Below are positions 1-6,701 of a stretch of DNA of 8,283 nucleotides, piece by piece. The translations under genes were made by a program, and so were the position numbers. Below the pieces are notes generated by a model. It was not told where the DNA came from, ran no database searches, and saw only the letters and a list, made by a program, of their open reading frames with translations. Within the stretch, counting starts at the first letter, position 1; every line of letters starts with the position of its first letter. Source of the stretch: an uncultured Eubacteriales bacterium (GTDB taxonomy: Bacteria; Bacillota; Clostridia; Oscillospirales; Acutalibacteraceae); the NCBI GenBank assembly GCA_902462035.1, contig CABQAC010000089.1:1-8283 (forward strand), in the 5' to 3' direction.

Positions 1-558
1 GGCGCGGCGCACCAAGGGGTGGTGGCCGCCGCCGCCGCTGTGCCGTACGCCCAGCTGGAGGATCTGTTTGAACTGGCTGCGAAACGGGGAGAACCGCCTT
101 TTTTCATTGTTGCGGACGAGGTGGAGGATCCCCATAACCTTGGCGCGCTGATCCGCACGGCGGAAGCGGCCGGGGCCCATGGGCTGATCGTTCCCAAACG
201 CCGGGCGGCGGGGCTGACCTTTGCGGTGGGAAAAGCGTCCGCCGGGGCGGTGGAATACCTGCCGGTGGCCCGGGTGGGCAACCTGGCCGCAACCATCCAA
301 GAACTCAAAAAACGGGGCGTGTGGGTTTACGGCGCGGATATGGACGGCGATACCTGGTGCGCGGGCGACCTGACCGGCCCGGTGGCGCTGGTTATCGGTG
401 GGGAAGGAAGGGGGCTGGGCAGGCTTGTCAAAGAATCCTGCGACGGCATTTTGTCCCTGCCCATGCGGGGAAAGGTCAATTCCCTGAACGCTTCGGTCGC
501 CTGTGGAATCTTGATGTACGAGGTGGCGCGGCAGCGGCTTGGAATCCGGGCGAAGTGA
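1..558 (+). CDS. rlmB: 23S rRNA 2'-O-methyltransferase RlmB (SpoU/TrmH family), 5'-truncated by window edge
   Basis: This is the C-terminal 185 residues of a SpoU-class (SPOUT) RNA methyltransferase. The family transfers a methyl group from S-adenosylmethionine to a ribose 2'-OH; in the RlmB branch this is a guanosine in the peptidyl-transferase loop of 23S rRNA. The reading frame is open from base 1, so the start and the N-terminal substrate-binding domain lie outside the window. Residue numbers are for this fragment. An HQG linker motif is at 4-6. SpoU motif 1 is DPHNLGALIR (43-52), with Asn46 and Arg52. Motif 2 is IGGEGRGL (132-139), with Glu135. Motif 3 around SLNASVA (161-167) forms part of the knot and cofactor site. 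All are intact, so the enzyme is probably active. The next gene begins 25 nt after the stop, so co-transcription is likely. A TrmH-group paralogue with another target cannot be excluded, but the HQG linker favours RlmB. Confidence 0.93.
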   Translation, partial: GAAHQGVVAAAAAVPYAQLEDLFELAAKRGEPPFFIVADEVEDPHNLGALIRTAEAAGAHGLIVPKRRAAGLTFAVGKASAGAVEYLPVARVGNLAATIQELKKRGVWVYGADMDGDTWCAGDLTGPVALVIGGEGRGLGRLVKESCDGILSLPMRGKVNSLNASVACGILMYEVARQRLGIRAK

Positions 559-583
559 CGCCGGAAAGGAACGGAATTGGAAT

Positions 584-3500
584 ATGGCGGAGGAACGAAA
601 GGATTTAAATCAATCCGTTGACATAGAAAAACAAGCTCCGGCGGAACAGCGCGCAGGAGAACACGGCGTACCGGAGGGCGGGAAAAAGAAGAAAAGGGGC
701 GCTTTCTCTTATTTGTTCGAAGAGGGGGAAGTGGACCCCTACGATGCGGCGTACGAGCAATGGACCCAGGAATTGCCGGCGGCAGAAGCCGAGGAACGGG
801 CGCACCGGCTGGAAGAGGGCTTCGGCAGCCCGGAACCCGGTGCGGCGGCGGGATACCAGACCGCGGACCAGGAGGAAAAATTGTCTTTTACCTCCTCGTT
901 TCCCGCCCAGCGCCTGCCGCGGGACCTGTCCTTGTTCGAGGAGGACGAGCAGCCGCCCAAGGCGCGAAAATCGTGGTTCAGCCGGTTTCGCCGCCCCAAA
1001 AAGGCGGAGGAAGACGAAACGGAGACGCAGGAATTGTTCGACCCCTACCACAGCGGCGCACCCGGCCCTGCCGGTCCGGAATCCGAGGCGCCTAAGGTTA
1101 TTCCGCGCCCGGACGAACCGGCGGAAGCGCCCGGCGATCCGTCCATTGCCGAAGGCGAATGGGAGGAGGAAGAATTGGACTTCTTCCATTACTTGGCAAA
1201 CCAAGCGCCCGCGGAAGAAACGCCCGTGGCAGAAGTAACGGTAGACGAAAAAGAAACAGAGCAGAAAGCGGGGCCGGACAGCCCCCCGGCGCAACCAGAA
1301 ACAAAGCCCGATACAGCGGTGGAGGGGCCGGATTTGGCCCCTCCGCTGGAGGATTTTATCAAAACCCCAGCCGTAGAATTCCCGGCGGAGGAAGAACCCG
1401 GTGCTGCGGCAACCGCCCAAGATACCGTGCCGGAACCGGAGGAAGAAGCGGCGGACATCGCCGCGCCGGCGGATTCGGCCGGTCCGGAAAACCCGGCGGA
1501 GGGAGAACCCGGTGCTGCGGCAACCGCCCAAGACGCCGCGCCGGAACTGGAAGAGGAAGAAGCGGTGGACATCGCCGCGCTGGCGGATTCGGCCGGTCCG
1601 GAAAACCCGGCGGAGGAAGAGCTGGGTGCTGCGGCAACCGCCGAAGATACCGCGCCGGAACCGGAGGAGGAAGCGGTGGACATCGCCGCGTCGGCTTATA
1701 CGCCGCGCCGGGTAGAGGGCGCGTTCCTGGTATCGGATGGGGAGGAACCGCGGCTCATCTATACCCCGCCAGGGTACAAAACGCCGTTGGACGCCGCTTT
1801 GGGCGGCGGGGTGGCGGAATCGCTCCGCCCGGAATTTGAATGGTACCGTCGGCCAGCCCCGCAGCCGGAGGCGCATCCCTCCCACCCTGTGGGGGTAAAG
1901 CGCAAAAAGCCCGAAATTCAGCCGGAAACGGCGGCACTGGAAAACGGCGAAGTGCCGGAAGAGTACCGCCGCCCGGAGGATGCCGCGTCGGTGCGGTCGA
2001 GCATCTCCCATTTGATCAAGCGGCTGTTTTACCAATGTGCGGCCACCGCGGCGCTGACCCTGTTTTTGTTTGCGCTGGCGCTGCTGAACCGGTTTGCGGG
2101 GCCGCTGCCCGGACCATTTTCCGCAGCCGGAAACGCCGTGGGTTATTTAACGGTGAACTTGGCCGCGCTGGGCGTAGCCATGCTGGTTTGCGCGCCCACG
2201 GTATTTGGGGGGATAAAATCGCTATTTACCTTGCGCGGAGACGCGGACACGGCGTCTGCTTTCGGCTGCGCTGCCTGCCTGGTCCAAATCCTTTGCGGTT
2301 ATGGCGCTTCGGCCGCCTATGGGCGGGGGGAATTTGTACTTTTTGCGCCTGTGGCTGTTGGAACGCTGTTTTTGAATACGCTTGGAAAATTTTTGATCAT
2401 GAAGCGGACTCAAAAGAATTTCCGGTTCGTTTCATCGACCGAGCGCCAATACGCGGTAAAAACCCTGGCCGACGGCGAAGCCGACAAGCGGCTGGTGACC
2501 GATACCACGCCGTCGCCTGTAGTGGGCTATGGTGTTAAGACGGATTTCTTGCGCCATTTCTTGCGGATTTCTTACGCCTACGACCAAGGGGAGACCGCTT
2601 CTCAAAAGATTTCTCTCTATACATCCGCCGGGGCGCTGGTTTTAGGGATCATCGCATTTTTGGTTTCGAAAAACATTTGCGCGGCCCTGGCTGCCTTTGC
2701 GTCGGCCGCCTGCATCGCGGTGCCCGCCGCCAATATGTTGGTCGCCAACGTCCCGCTGTACCGGTCGGTTAAAAAGCTGCTGTCAAAGGGCGTGATGCTG
2801 GCAGGAGCAGGCGCGCTGGAGGAATTTGGAGAGATCAACTATCTTATGCTTGACGCCGACAGCCTGTTTCCCCAGAACGCCGTGGTGCTCAATGTGATTA
2901 AAACCTTCAGCCAGCTGCGTGTGGACGAGGCGATTGTGGATGCGGCGGCGCTGGTCTGCGCCATGGGCGGCCCCATGGCCGACATGTTCAACCGGATCAT
3001 CCAGGGGCGGGCCAACATTCTGCCCAAGGTGGACAGTTTTGCCTTCGAGGAAGGCATGGGCGCCATCGGCTGGGTATCCGGCAGGCGGATTTTGGTGGGC
3101 AACCGGGATTTGATGCAGCGTCATGGCATCCAGCCCCCCTCTAAGGATTATGAGCAGAAATATACCCAGGGCGGCAGATGCATTACCTACCTGGCCGCGG
3201 GCGGGGATTTGGTCGCCATGTTCGTCATGTCCTATACCATGGACCCGGAAACAGGCGCGGCCCTTGGCGCGTTATGCAAGGACGGGGTCAAGCTGTTGGT
3301 ACGGGCCAGGGACGTTAACGTAACGGCCGAAATGGTCGAACAGGGGTTCGGCCTTCCGGCAGGCATGGTGGAACTGCTGGACGGACAGATGGCGCAGCTT
3401 TATGAAGAAAAGACTCAAAGAGCCGACAGCGGCGCCGAGGCCTACCTGGGCTTTTTGGGCCGTGCCGCTTCGCTTTGCCGCGGCGTGTCCGCCTGTATCC

Positions 3501-3685
3501 GGCTTAAGACTTCCATTTCCCTTGCCGTGCTGCTCCAAACCATCGGTGTGGTGCTGGGGCTTGGCTTGGTGCTGGTGCTGGCTTTGTCGTCGGGAATCGC
3601 CCAGCTGGGTGTACTGGAATTGGCTTGTTTCAGCGTTTTTTGGATTGCGGTATCGCTGTTGATTCCCGCGCTGCGGCGGTCGTAA
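584..3685 (+). CDS. Degenerate P1B-like P-type ATPase homologue with long acidic N-terminal region (putative pseudo-ATPase)
   Basis: This encodes a 1033-residue membrane protein. The ATG at 584 is chosen because GGAAAGGA (563-570) precedes it and upstream in-frame codons overlap rlmB. Residues 1-480 are hydrophilic, rich in Glu, Pro and Ala, probably disordered and cytoplasmic; they include a KKKKR cluster (34-38) and tandem repeats (268-370). Hydrophobic segments lie near 486-505, 516-543, 557-576, 583-606, 680-695, 698-722, 977-1001 and 1007-1030. That 4+2+2 order matches heavy-metal P-type ATPases. The fifth/sixth pair ends in AACIAVPAAN (708-717), where real pumps have a CPC-like motif. 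The loop 745-940 resembles P and N domains: LMLDADSLFP (754-763) sits at the DKTGTLT position, and GMGAIGWVSGRRILVGN (824-840) resembles the N-domain GxG region. KTGT, TGES, TGD and GDGxND equivalents are missing, so ATP-driven transport is unlikely. The function is unknown; a structural or regulatory membrane role is inference. It follows rlmB closely and is closed by the terminator near 3745. Confidence 0.8.
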   Translation: MAEERKDLNQSVDIEKQAPAEQRAGEHGVPEGGKKKKRGAFSYLFEEGEVDPYDAAYEQWTQELPAAEAEERAHRLEEGFGSPEPGAAAGYQTADQEEKLSFTSSFPAQRLPRDLSLFEEDEQPPKARKSWFSRFRRPKKAEEDETETQELFDPYHSGAPGPAGPESEAPKVIPRPDEPAEAPGDPSIAEGEWEEEELDFFHYLANQAPAEETPVAEVTVDEKETEQKAGPDSPPAQPETKPDTAVEGPDLAPPLEDFIKTPAVEFPAEEEPGAAATAQDTVPEPEEEAADIAAPADSAGPENPAEGEPGAAATAQDAAPELEEEEAVDIAALADSAGPENPAEEELGAAATAEDTAPEPEEEAVDIAASAYTPRRVEGAFLVSDGEEPRLIYTPPGYKTPLDAALGGGVAESLRPEFEWYRRPAPQPEAHPSHPVGVKRKKPEIQPETAALENGEVPEEYRRPEDAASVRSSISHLIKRLFYQCAATAALTLFLFALALLNRFAGPLPGPFSAAGNAVGYLTVNLAALGVAMLVCAPTVFGGIKSLFTLRGDADTASAFGCAACLVQILCGYGASAAYGRGEFVLFAPVAVGTLFLNTLGKFLIMKRTQKNFRFVSSTERQYAVKTLADGEADKRLVTDTTPSPVVGYGVKTDFLRHFLRISYAYDQGETASQKISLYTSAGALVLGIIAFLVSKNICAALAAFASAACIAVPAANMLVANVPLYRSVKKLLSKGVMLAGAGALEEFGEINYLMLDADSLFPQNAVVLNVIKTFSQLRVDEAIVDAAALVCAMGGPMADMFNRIIQGRANILPKVDSFAFEEGMGAIGWVSGRRILVGNRDLMQRHGIQPPSKDYEQKYTQGGRCITYLAAGGDLVAMFVMSYTMDPETGAALGALCKDGVKLLVRARDVNVTAEMVEQGFGLPAGMVELLDGQMAQLYEEKTQRADSGAEAYLGFLGRAASLCRGVSACIRLKTSISLAVLLQTIGVVLGLGLVLVLALSSGIAQLGVLELACFSVFWIAVSLLIPALRRS
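1385..1693 (+). repeat. In-frame tandem repeat, three units (37, 38 and 28 codons), inside the acidic N-terminal region
   Basis: Three consecutive units lie in the N-terminal region of the pseudo-ATPase: residues 268-304, 305-342 and 343-370. Each begins AE-E/G-E, continues with GAAATA, a P-E-x-E-E-E stretch and DIAA. The first two end in ADSAGPENP; the third stops after DIAAS. The DNA is also closely repeated: the stretch beginning ggtgctgcggcaaccgcc recurs in all three units. This points to recent duplication by slippage or unequal recombination. The units are acidic and low in complexity, as expected for a flexible spacer. Copy number may vary between strains. Confidence 0.92.
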
Positions 3686-3744
3686 TCAAAAAGCGGCGTG
3701 CTTTGGGAGTTGCCTGGCGGCGCGCTGATACGGTTCGAATTTTT

Positions 3745-3786
3745 AAACAGCTGCCCGGGGCAAATCCCTGGGGCGGCTGTTTTTTT
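3745..3786 (+). terminator. Rho-independent terminator of the rlmB / pseudo-ATPase unit
   Basis: The arm AACAGCTGCCC (3746-3756) pairs with GGGCGGCTGTT (3771-3781): 11 base pairs including one G-U wobble. An outer A-T pair (3745/3782) and a partial GGG/CCC pairing inside the loop add to it. Seven consecutive T residues follow (3780-3786). It lies about 60 nt after the stop codon at 3685 on the same strand, so it ends the left-hand transcription unit. Confidence 0.9.
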
Positions 3787-3934
3787 CGGCTGCCCGCTTG
3801 CCCGCGGTTGCAAAGCAGAGAGGGCCAGAAAACAATGGGCCAAAACAGGGGAACCGGTTATTATGGCTGTGACAAATCCAAAAACGCCGAAGCTACAAAT
3901 TGCGAATAAAGGAAGCGGTACGCCCATTTTTAAA

Positions 3935-3948
3935 CCTTTACGTAAAGG
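3935..3948. promoter_or_regulatory. Perfect 14-nt palindrome, possible operator
   Basis: CCTTTACGTAAAGG reads the same on both strands without a mismatch. It sits in the gene-free stretch between the two terminators, after a TTTTTAAA run. Perfect short palindromes of this kind are typical binding sites for dimeric regulators, but no promoter or regulated gene next to it can be identified. It could be chance or a remnant. Confidence 0.3.
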
Positions 3949-4080
3949 CATTTGCAGAAGGCAGGCGGCGGAAATTATTTTCGAGCGGGAACGGACGGTT
4001 ATGGATTTGGTACGGCATGATACAAGAAAGTCAAGACTACCCGTAAATGAACGATACCAGAAGGAAAGGACATTGCAAAG

Positions 4081-4114
4081 AACCCCGCTCCGGTTGACTC
4101 CGGAGCGGGGTTTT
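4081..4114. terminator. Strong hairpin terminator, probably of the minus-strand operon and possibly bidirectional
   Basis: AACCCCGCTCCGG (4081-4093) and CCGGAGCGGGGTT (4100-4112) form a perfect 13-bp stem with a 6-nt loop. On the + strand the stem ends in TTTT (4111-4114). On the - strand it is followed by a T-rich TTCTTT. The minus-strand operon stops at 4180, about 70 nt before the hairpin in its own direction, so the hairpin is well placed to end that operon. It would also catch readthrough from the left. Confidence 0.82.
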
Positions 4115-4179
4115 GGCGCCGAAAGGGGGAAATCCTAAAATGGATGGGAGCTGTCCGGCCGCTGGGCTGTGGACTTCCG

Positions 4180-5274
4180 TCACATGAGAGAGGGGAAATT
4201 TCTTACCAGCGAAGAAATCATGCGGAATTTATCCTCTTCCACATGAGGCGGGCAGCTGTCGCTGTTTGCCAGTACATAGCGATGTCCCGCGGCGCTGCAG
4301 AGCAGGTTGACTGTATATGCTTTCAATTCCTCCATGGTGCTGTTCAGGAGGATAGTCGGCTCGATCCCTCCAATCAGGGCGACGGAATCCGGAAGCGCGG
4401 CGAAAGCGTCCGAGATCGAAACGTTTCCGGTTGGCGGAGGAGCAATGGATTCAATGGCGTCAATCCCGCTGTTTGCCATGAGGCGAAGCAGATCGCGGAT
4501 ATGACCGCAGGCGTGGTGAATCAAAAGTTTGTTGTTCCGGTGCAGAAGCCGGCTCCATTCCGCGATCTCGGGAAGCGTGTACCGTTCAAACAGAGCCGGG
4601 CTGAGATTGGTCGTAGAGCTGTCCTCATAAAAAAGGAAACATTCTGCGGAGGAGCCGGCAGAGATTCTGACCGTTTCCAGATTGCGCCGCCGCATAACGC
4701 CGAGGCATTCTTCGATGGCCGCGGGGTAGTCCTCCAATCCATAGACGAGTTCCACGGTCCCAAACCAGTGCTCGACCAGGCTCTGCATGGCCGTTTTCAA
4801 CTCCGTGCCAATGACGGGAAGAAGTAGAGCGTCGTCTCCATACGTTTTCCAGTCTTTTTCAAACGCAGAGAGATTGGGCGCGATTTCTGTATTTTCATAA
4901 ATGTATTGGAGGATCTTGACGTCGTTTTCGCAGGAAACGGGATGCCTGGTCAGGAACCAGGTGTTGGACGACGGCGCAAAGGTATGCACTTCCTCCAGAC
5001 GGCCTACCGGGGTTTCGTATATTGTGAGTCGATATTTCCCTTCCTGCTTTTGCGTCACATCGCAATGCTTTCTGACCGGGTTAAAGAGCGTGTGGCTTCC
5101 GCGGAGCAGAGGGTCTGCGCCGATTTTTTTTAAGAAGGCGTATTCGCCGCCTTGGCGCGTCTGTTCATCTACAAAATCCCAATAGTAAGCCAGAAACGGG
5201 GACCATGGAACCCGATCCGGATTTTTTCCTGTGATGGCCGCCAACAGGCGCTCTTTGGGTCTCATTGCTTCCAT
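4180..5274 (-). CDS. URO-D-superfamily protein with complete HxC...C zinc-ligand set, probable cobalamin-type methyltransferase
   Basis: This 364-residue protein belongs to the uroporphyrinogen decarboxylase superfamily, which includes MtaA/MtbA and the methyltransferase domain of CmuA. The start at 5274 follows AAGGAG (5285-5290) by 10 nt; the frame stays open upstream, but those residues look unlike the family. The N-terminus MRPKERLLAAITGKNPDRVP (4-23) is a typical family opening. Near the C-terminus are His254-x-Cys256 in IHHACG, the segment GIDAIES (270-276), LIGGIEP (300-306) and Cys341 in NSDSCP. HxC plus a distal Cys is the zinc-thiolate set used by methylcobamide-dependent members. 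True uroporphyrinogen decarboxylases lack it, so haem synthesis is unlikely. It is the last gene of the minus-strand operon, 77 nt after its neighbour. The methyl acceptor or donor cannot be told from sequence. Confidence 0.85.
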   Translation of the reverse strand: MEAMRPKERLLAAITGKNPDRVPWSPFLAYYWDFVDEQTRQGGEYAFLKKIGADPLLRGSHTLFNPVRKHCDVTQKQEGKYRLTIYETPVGRLEEVHTFAPSSNTWFLTRHPVSCENDVKILQYIYENTEIAPNLSAFEKDWKTYGDDALLLPVIGTELKTAMQSLVEHWFGTVELVYGLEDYPAAIEECLGVMRRRNLETVRISAGSSAECFLFYEDSSTTNLSPALFERYTLPEIAEWSRLLHRNNKLLIHHACGHIRDLLRLMANSGIDAIESIAPPPTGNVSISDAFAALPDSVALIGGIEPTILLNSTMEELKAYTVNLLCSAAGHRYVLANSDSCPPHVEEDKFRMISSLVRNFPSLM

Positions 5275-5284
5275 CAAAATACAG

Positions 5285-5290
5285 CTCCTT
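5285..5290 (-). promoter_or_regulatory. Ribosome-binding site that fixes the start at 5274
   Basis: AAGGAG on the minus strand, 10 nt before ATG 5274. The frame stays open a further 42 codons upstream, and a second in-frame ATG follows at 5265, so this site decides between candidate starts. Confidence 0.8.
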
Positions 5291-5351
5291 TTTCCATGAA
5301 GATAAGAGTTCGCTCGACGCCCGGCGCGAAGGGAAGAGGCTGTTCCATAAG

Positions 5352-6602
5352 TTACTCGTTCCACATTCGCCGGATTTCCTCGCGGACGAGGGAGAGCCAA
5401 CGGACGATGCGCGTGAGATCCCCCTGCAGCGTATGAATATCCTTCATGACAAATTCAATGGGACGTCCTCTGAAAACAGACAGCGCCGTGCGTGTATGCT
5501 GCCGCAGGATTTCCTCTTCAAAACCGGACGAAATCAGTGACGGATTCGGCTTGACTGCCGCGGTGATCCCGGGACGCATTCGACCGCTGATTTTTTCCAT
5601 ATCGCACCATGGAGAAACCGACACCGTGTGAAGGTTCGGGATTTGCGAAAGAATGTCCATCCGATTTTCAAGCGGTTCGCAGCAGCCATAATAGCATAGG
5701 CCGAACCGTTTGGACAGTTCCAGTTGATATGGAAAGATAAACTCCTGAAACATTTGGGGAGACATACAGGAGCTTTCCTGCGATTCGAGGAGCACCCACA
5801 GATCGCGGGACGTCACGCGGCCATCCGCACAGGGATTCAGCCGCTCCGTGAATCCACAGGATCCGCTGCCCACATAATCGTTGCGATTGTTCAGGCACAG
5901 AAGATTTTCCCGTTCCAAAAAATCAATTTCACGGTTCGCTTCGTCGAGAAGAAACCGCATGATGGCGTGAAAACAATCCGGATCGTCATAGGGCAGGGTG
6001 AAAAAGTTTTCCATTCCGGTCAGCCGGATGAAATCGGAGGTCATCCCCATGGTCCACCATCGGGGGGCGCGCAGCCGCACAGAAAGGATGTCGCCCAGCA
6101 GATTTTCCCAAAAGACAAGTTCCCGCACCGTCTCTTCACGGTCAACGCTCCACTGCGCCGGCTTGATCTCACAAATCTGCGCGGGATCTTCCAAAAACGG
6201 AATGGGCACGTGCCCCAGATCCCGGCCGTGAGAATCGGTTCCGCGGTGCTCCTTTGCCAAAGAGCGCCAGCCGTCCTCGCGAATGTGCCATTCGATGCAG
6301 AAGTCGTCGTCCAGAACCCGATCGTCTGGGATAGAGCGCGCGTGATAGATCCTCGCGCGAAGAAGGCGCTCCGTTTGACGTCCCAGCGGGCTGGTGCAGC
6401 CCAGATCTGCGTCGGGCAGCAATTCCTGCAGCATCCCCTGCGTTTCAAACAATATAATCGGTTCCACAGGCCGTATCCTGTCGTTGTGCAGAAACCATTT
6501 TTTACGGCGGCGTTCCATTTCCGAAGAGTCGGCCAGCTCGCGGATTTCAGAGGCCAGACTTCTCAAAATTTTGATATCTCCCGTATTGAGAATGCGTTCC
6601 AT
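5352..6602 (-). CDS. URO-D-like protein with GCCE motif (uncharacterised methyltransferase-like family)
   Basis: This 416-residue protein has a URO-D/cobalamin-independent methionine synthase-like barrel and is longer than its neighbours because of an N-terminal extension. The ATG at 6602 follows GGAGGAG (6613-6619) by 10 nt. Where methyltransferases carry HxC it has CYYGCCEPLENR (303-314), with Cys307, Cys308 and Glu309. IPNLHTVSVSPWCDM (321-335), a KPNPS stretch (351-355) and VMKDIHT (385-391) follow. From memory, the YGCCE, SVSPW and KDI-T pattern defines a separate branch common in Clostridia and usually annotated only as hypothetical or URO-D family. The HxC histidine is replaced by Tyr305 and the distal Cys is absent, so any metal site would differ from that of the downstream paralogue. 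It lies 99 nt after the preceding gene and 77 nt before the next. Substrate unknown. Confidence 0.82.
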   Translation of the reverse strand: MERILNTGDIKILRSLASEIRELADSSEMERRRKKWFLHNDRIRPVEPIILFETQGMLQELLPDADLGCTSPLGRQTERLLRARIYHARSIPDDRVLDDDFCIEWHIREDGWRSLAKEHRGTDSHGRDLGHVPIPFLEDPAQICEIKPAQWSVDREETVRELVFWENLLGDILSVRLRAPRWWTMGMTSDFIRLTGMENFFTLPYDDPDCFHAIMRFLLDEANREIDFLERENLLCLNNRNDYVGSGSCGFTERLNPCADGRVTSRDLWVLLESQESSCMSPQMFQEFIFPYQLELSKRFGLCYYGCCEPLENRMDILSQIPNLHTVSVSPWCDMEKISGRMRPGITAAVKPNPSLISSGFEEEILRQHTRTALSVFRGRPIEFVMKDIHTLQGDLTRIVRWLSLVREEIRRMWNE

Positions 6603-6612
6603 TGTTTTCTTT

Positions 6613-6619
6613 CTCCTCC
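6613..6619 (-). promoter_or_regulatory. Ribosome-binding site for the GCCE-type URO-D gene
   Basis: GGAGGAG on the minus strand, 10 nt before ATG 6602. It supports translation starting independently of the upstream gene. Confidence 0.8.
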
Positions 6620-6662
6620 GTCGAAATTGTTCCCTGTCCCGTTCCGTCGAATCCGTGGGAAG

Positions 6663-6682
6663 TCCCGGATGTTCTGCCGGGA
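6663..6682 (-). other. Small hairpin in the spacer between two URO-D genes
   Basis: TCCCGG (6663-6668) and CCGGGA (6677-6682) can form a 6-bp stem with an 8-nt loop in the 99-nt spacer. No T-tract follows on the minus strand, so it is not a normal terminator. It could affect mRNA stability between genes. A 9-nt direct repeat, tccgtcgaa, also occurs in this spacer at 6617 and 6643. Both may be chance. Confidence 0.25.
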
Positions 6683-6701
6683 ATCGTCATTCGCCGCTTT
6701 T

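Larger units (their letters stand above)
3686..4179. other. Convergent intergenic region without a convincing gene
   Basis: About 490 nt separate the two converging transcription units. It contains two hairpin terminators (near 3745 and 4081) and a 14-nt palindrome (3935). Open frames cross it on both strands, but they run straight through the terminator hairpins, lack good ribosome-binding sites and resemble no family I know. An ATG at 3863 opens a basic, low-complexity frame that reads through the second hairpin, so I do not call it a gene. I see no tRNA, riboswitch or clear sigma-A promoter. An unrecognised small RNA remains possible. Confidence 0.6.

Noticed and set aside
605..2035. Long minus-strand open frame (476 codons) opposite the acidic N-terminal region
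   Set aside because: It is Arg/Phe/Gly-rich, low in complexity and mirrors the GAA/GAG/GCG-rich codons of the real gene. This is a usual artefact of high-G+C coding DNA, and no ribosome-binding site supports it.
584..3685. Functional copper or cation-exporting ATPase
   Set aside because: The DKTGT, TGES, TGD and GDGxND motifs and the CPC metal motif are all absent, so active pumping is not supported.
3442..3951. Minus-strand frame with a hydrophobic N-terminal stretch
   Set aside because: It looks membrane-like at first, but it crosses a terminator and lies largely opposite the C-terminus of the pseudo-ATPase.
3698..4138. Plus-strand open frame in the intergenic region
   Set aside because: It reads through two terminator hairpins and has no convincing start site or family resemblance.
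4144..4827. Plus-strand open frame opposite the last URO-D gene
   Set aside because: It is antisense to a gene with clear family motifs and a strong ribosome-binding site, and has none of its own.
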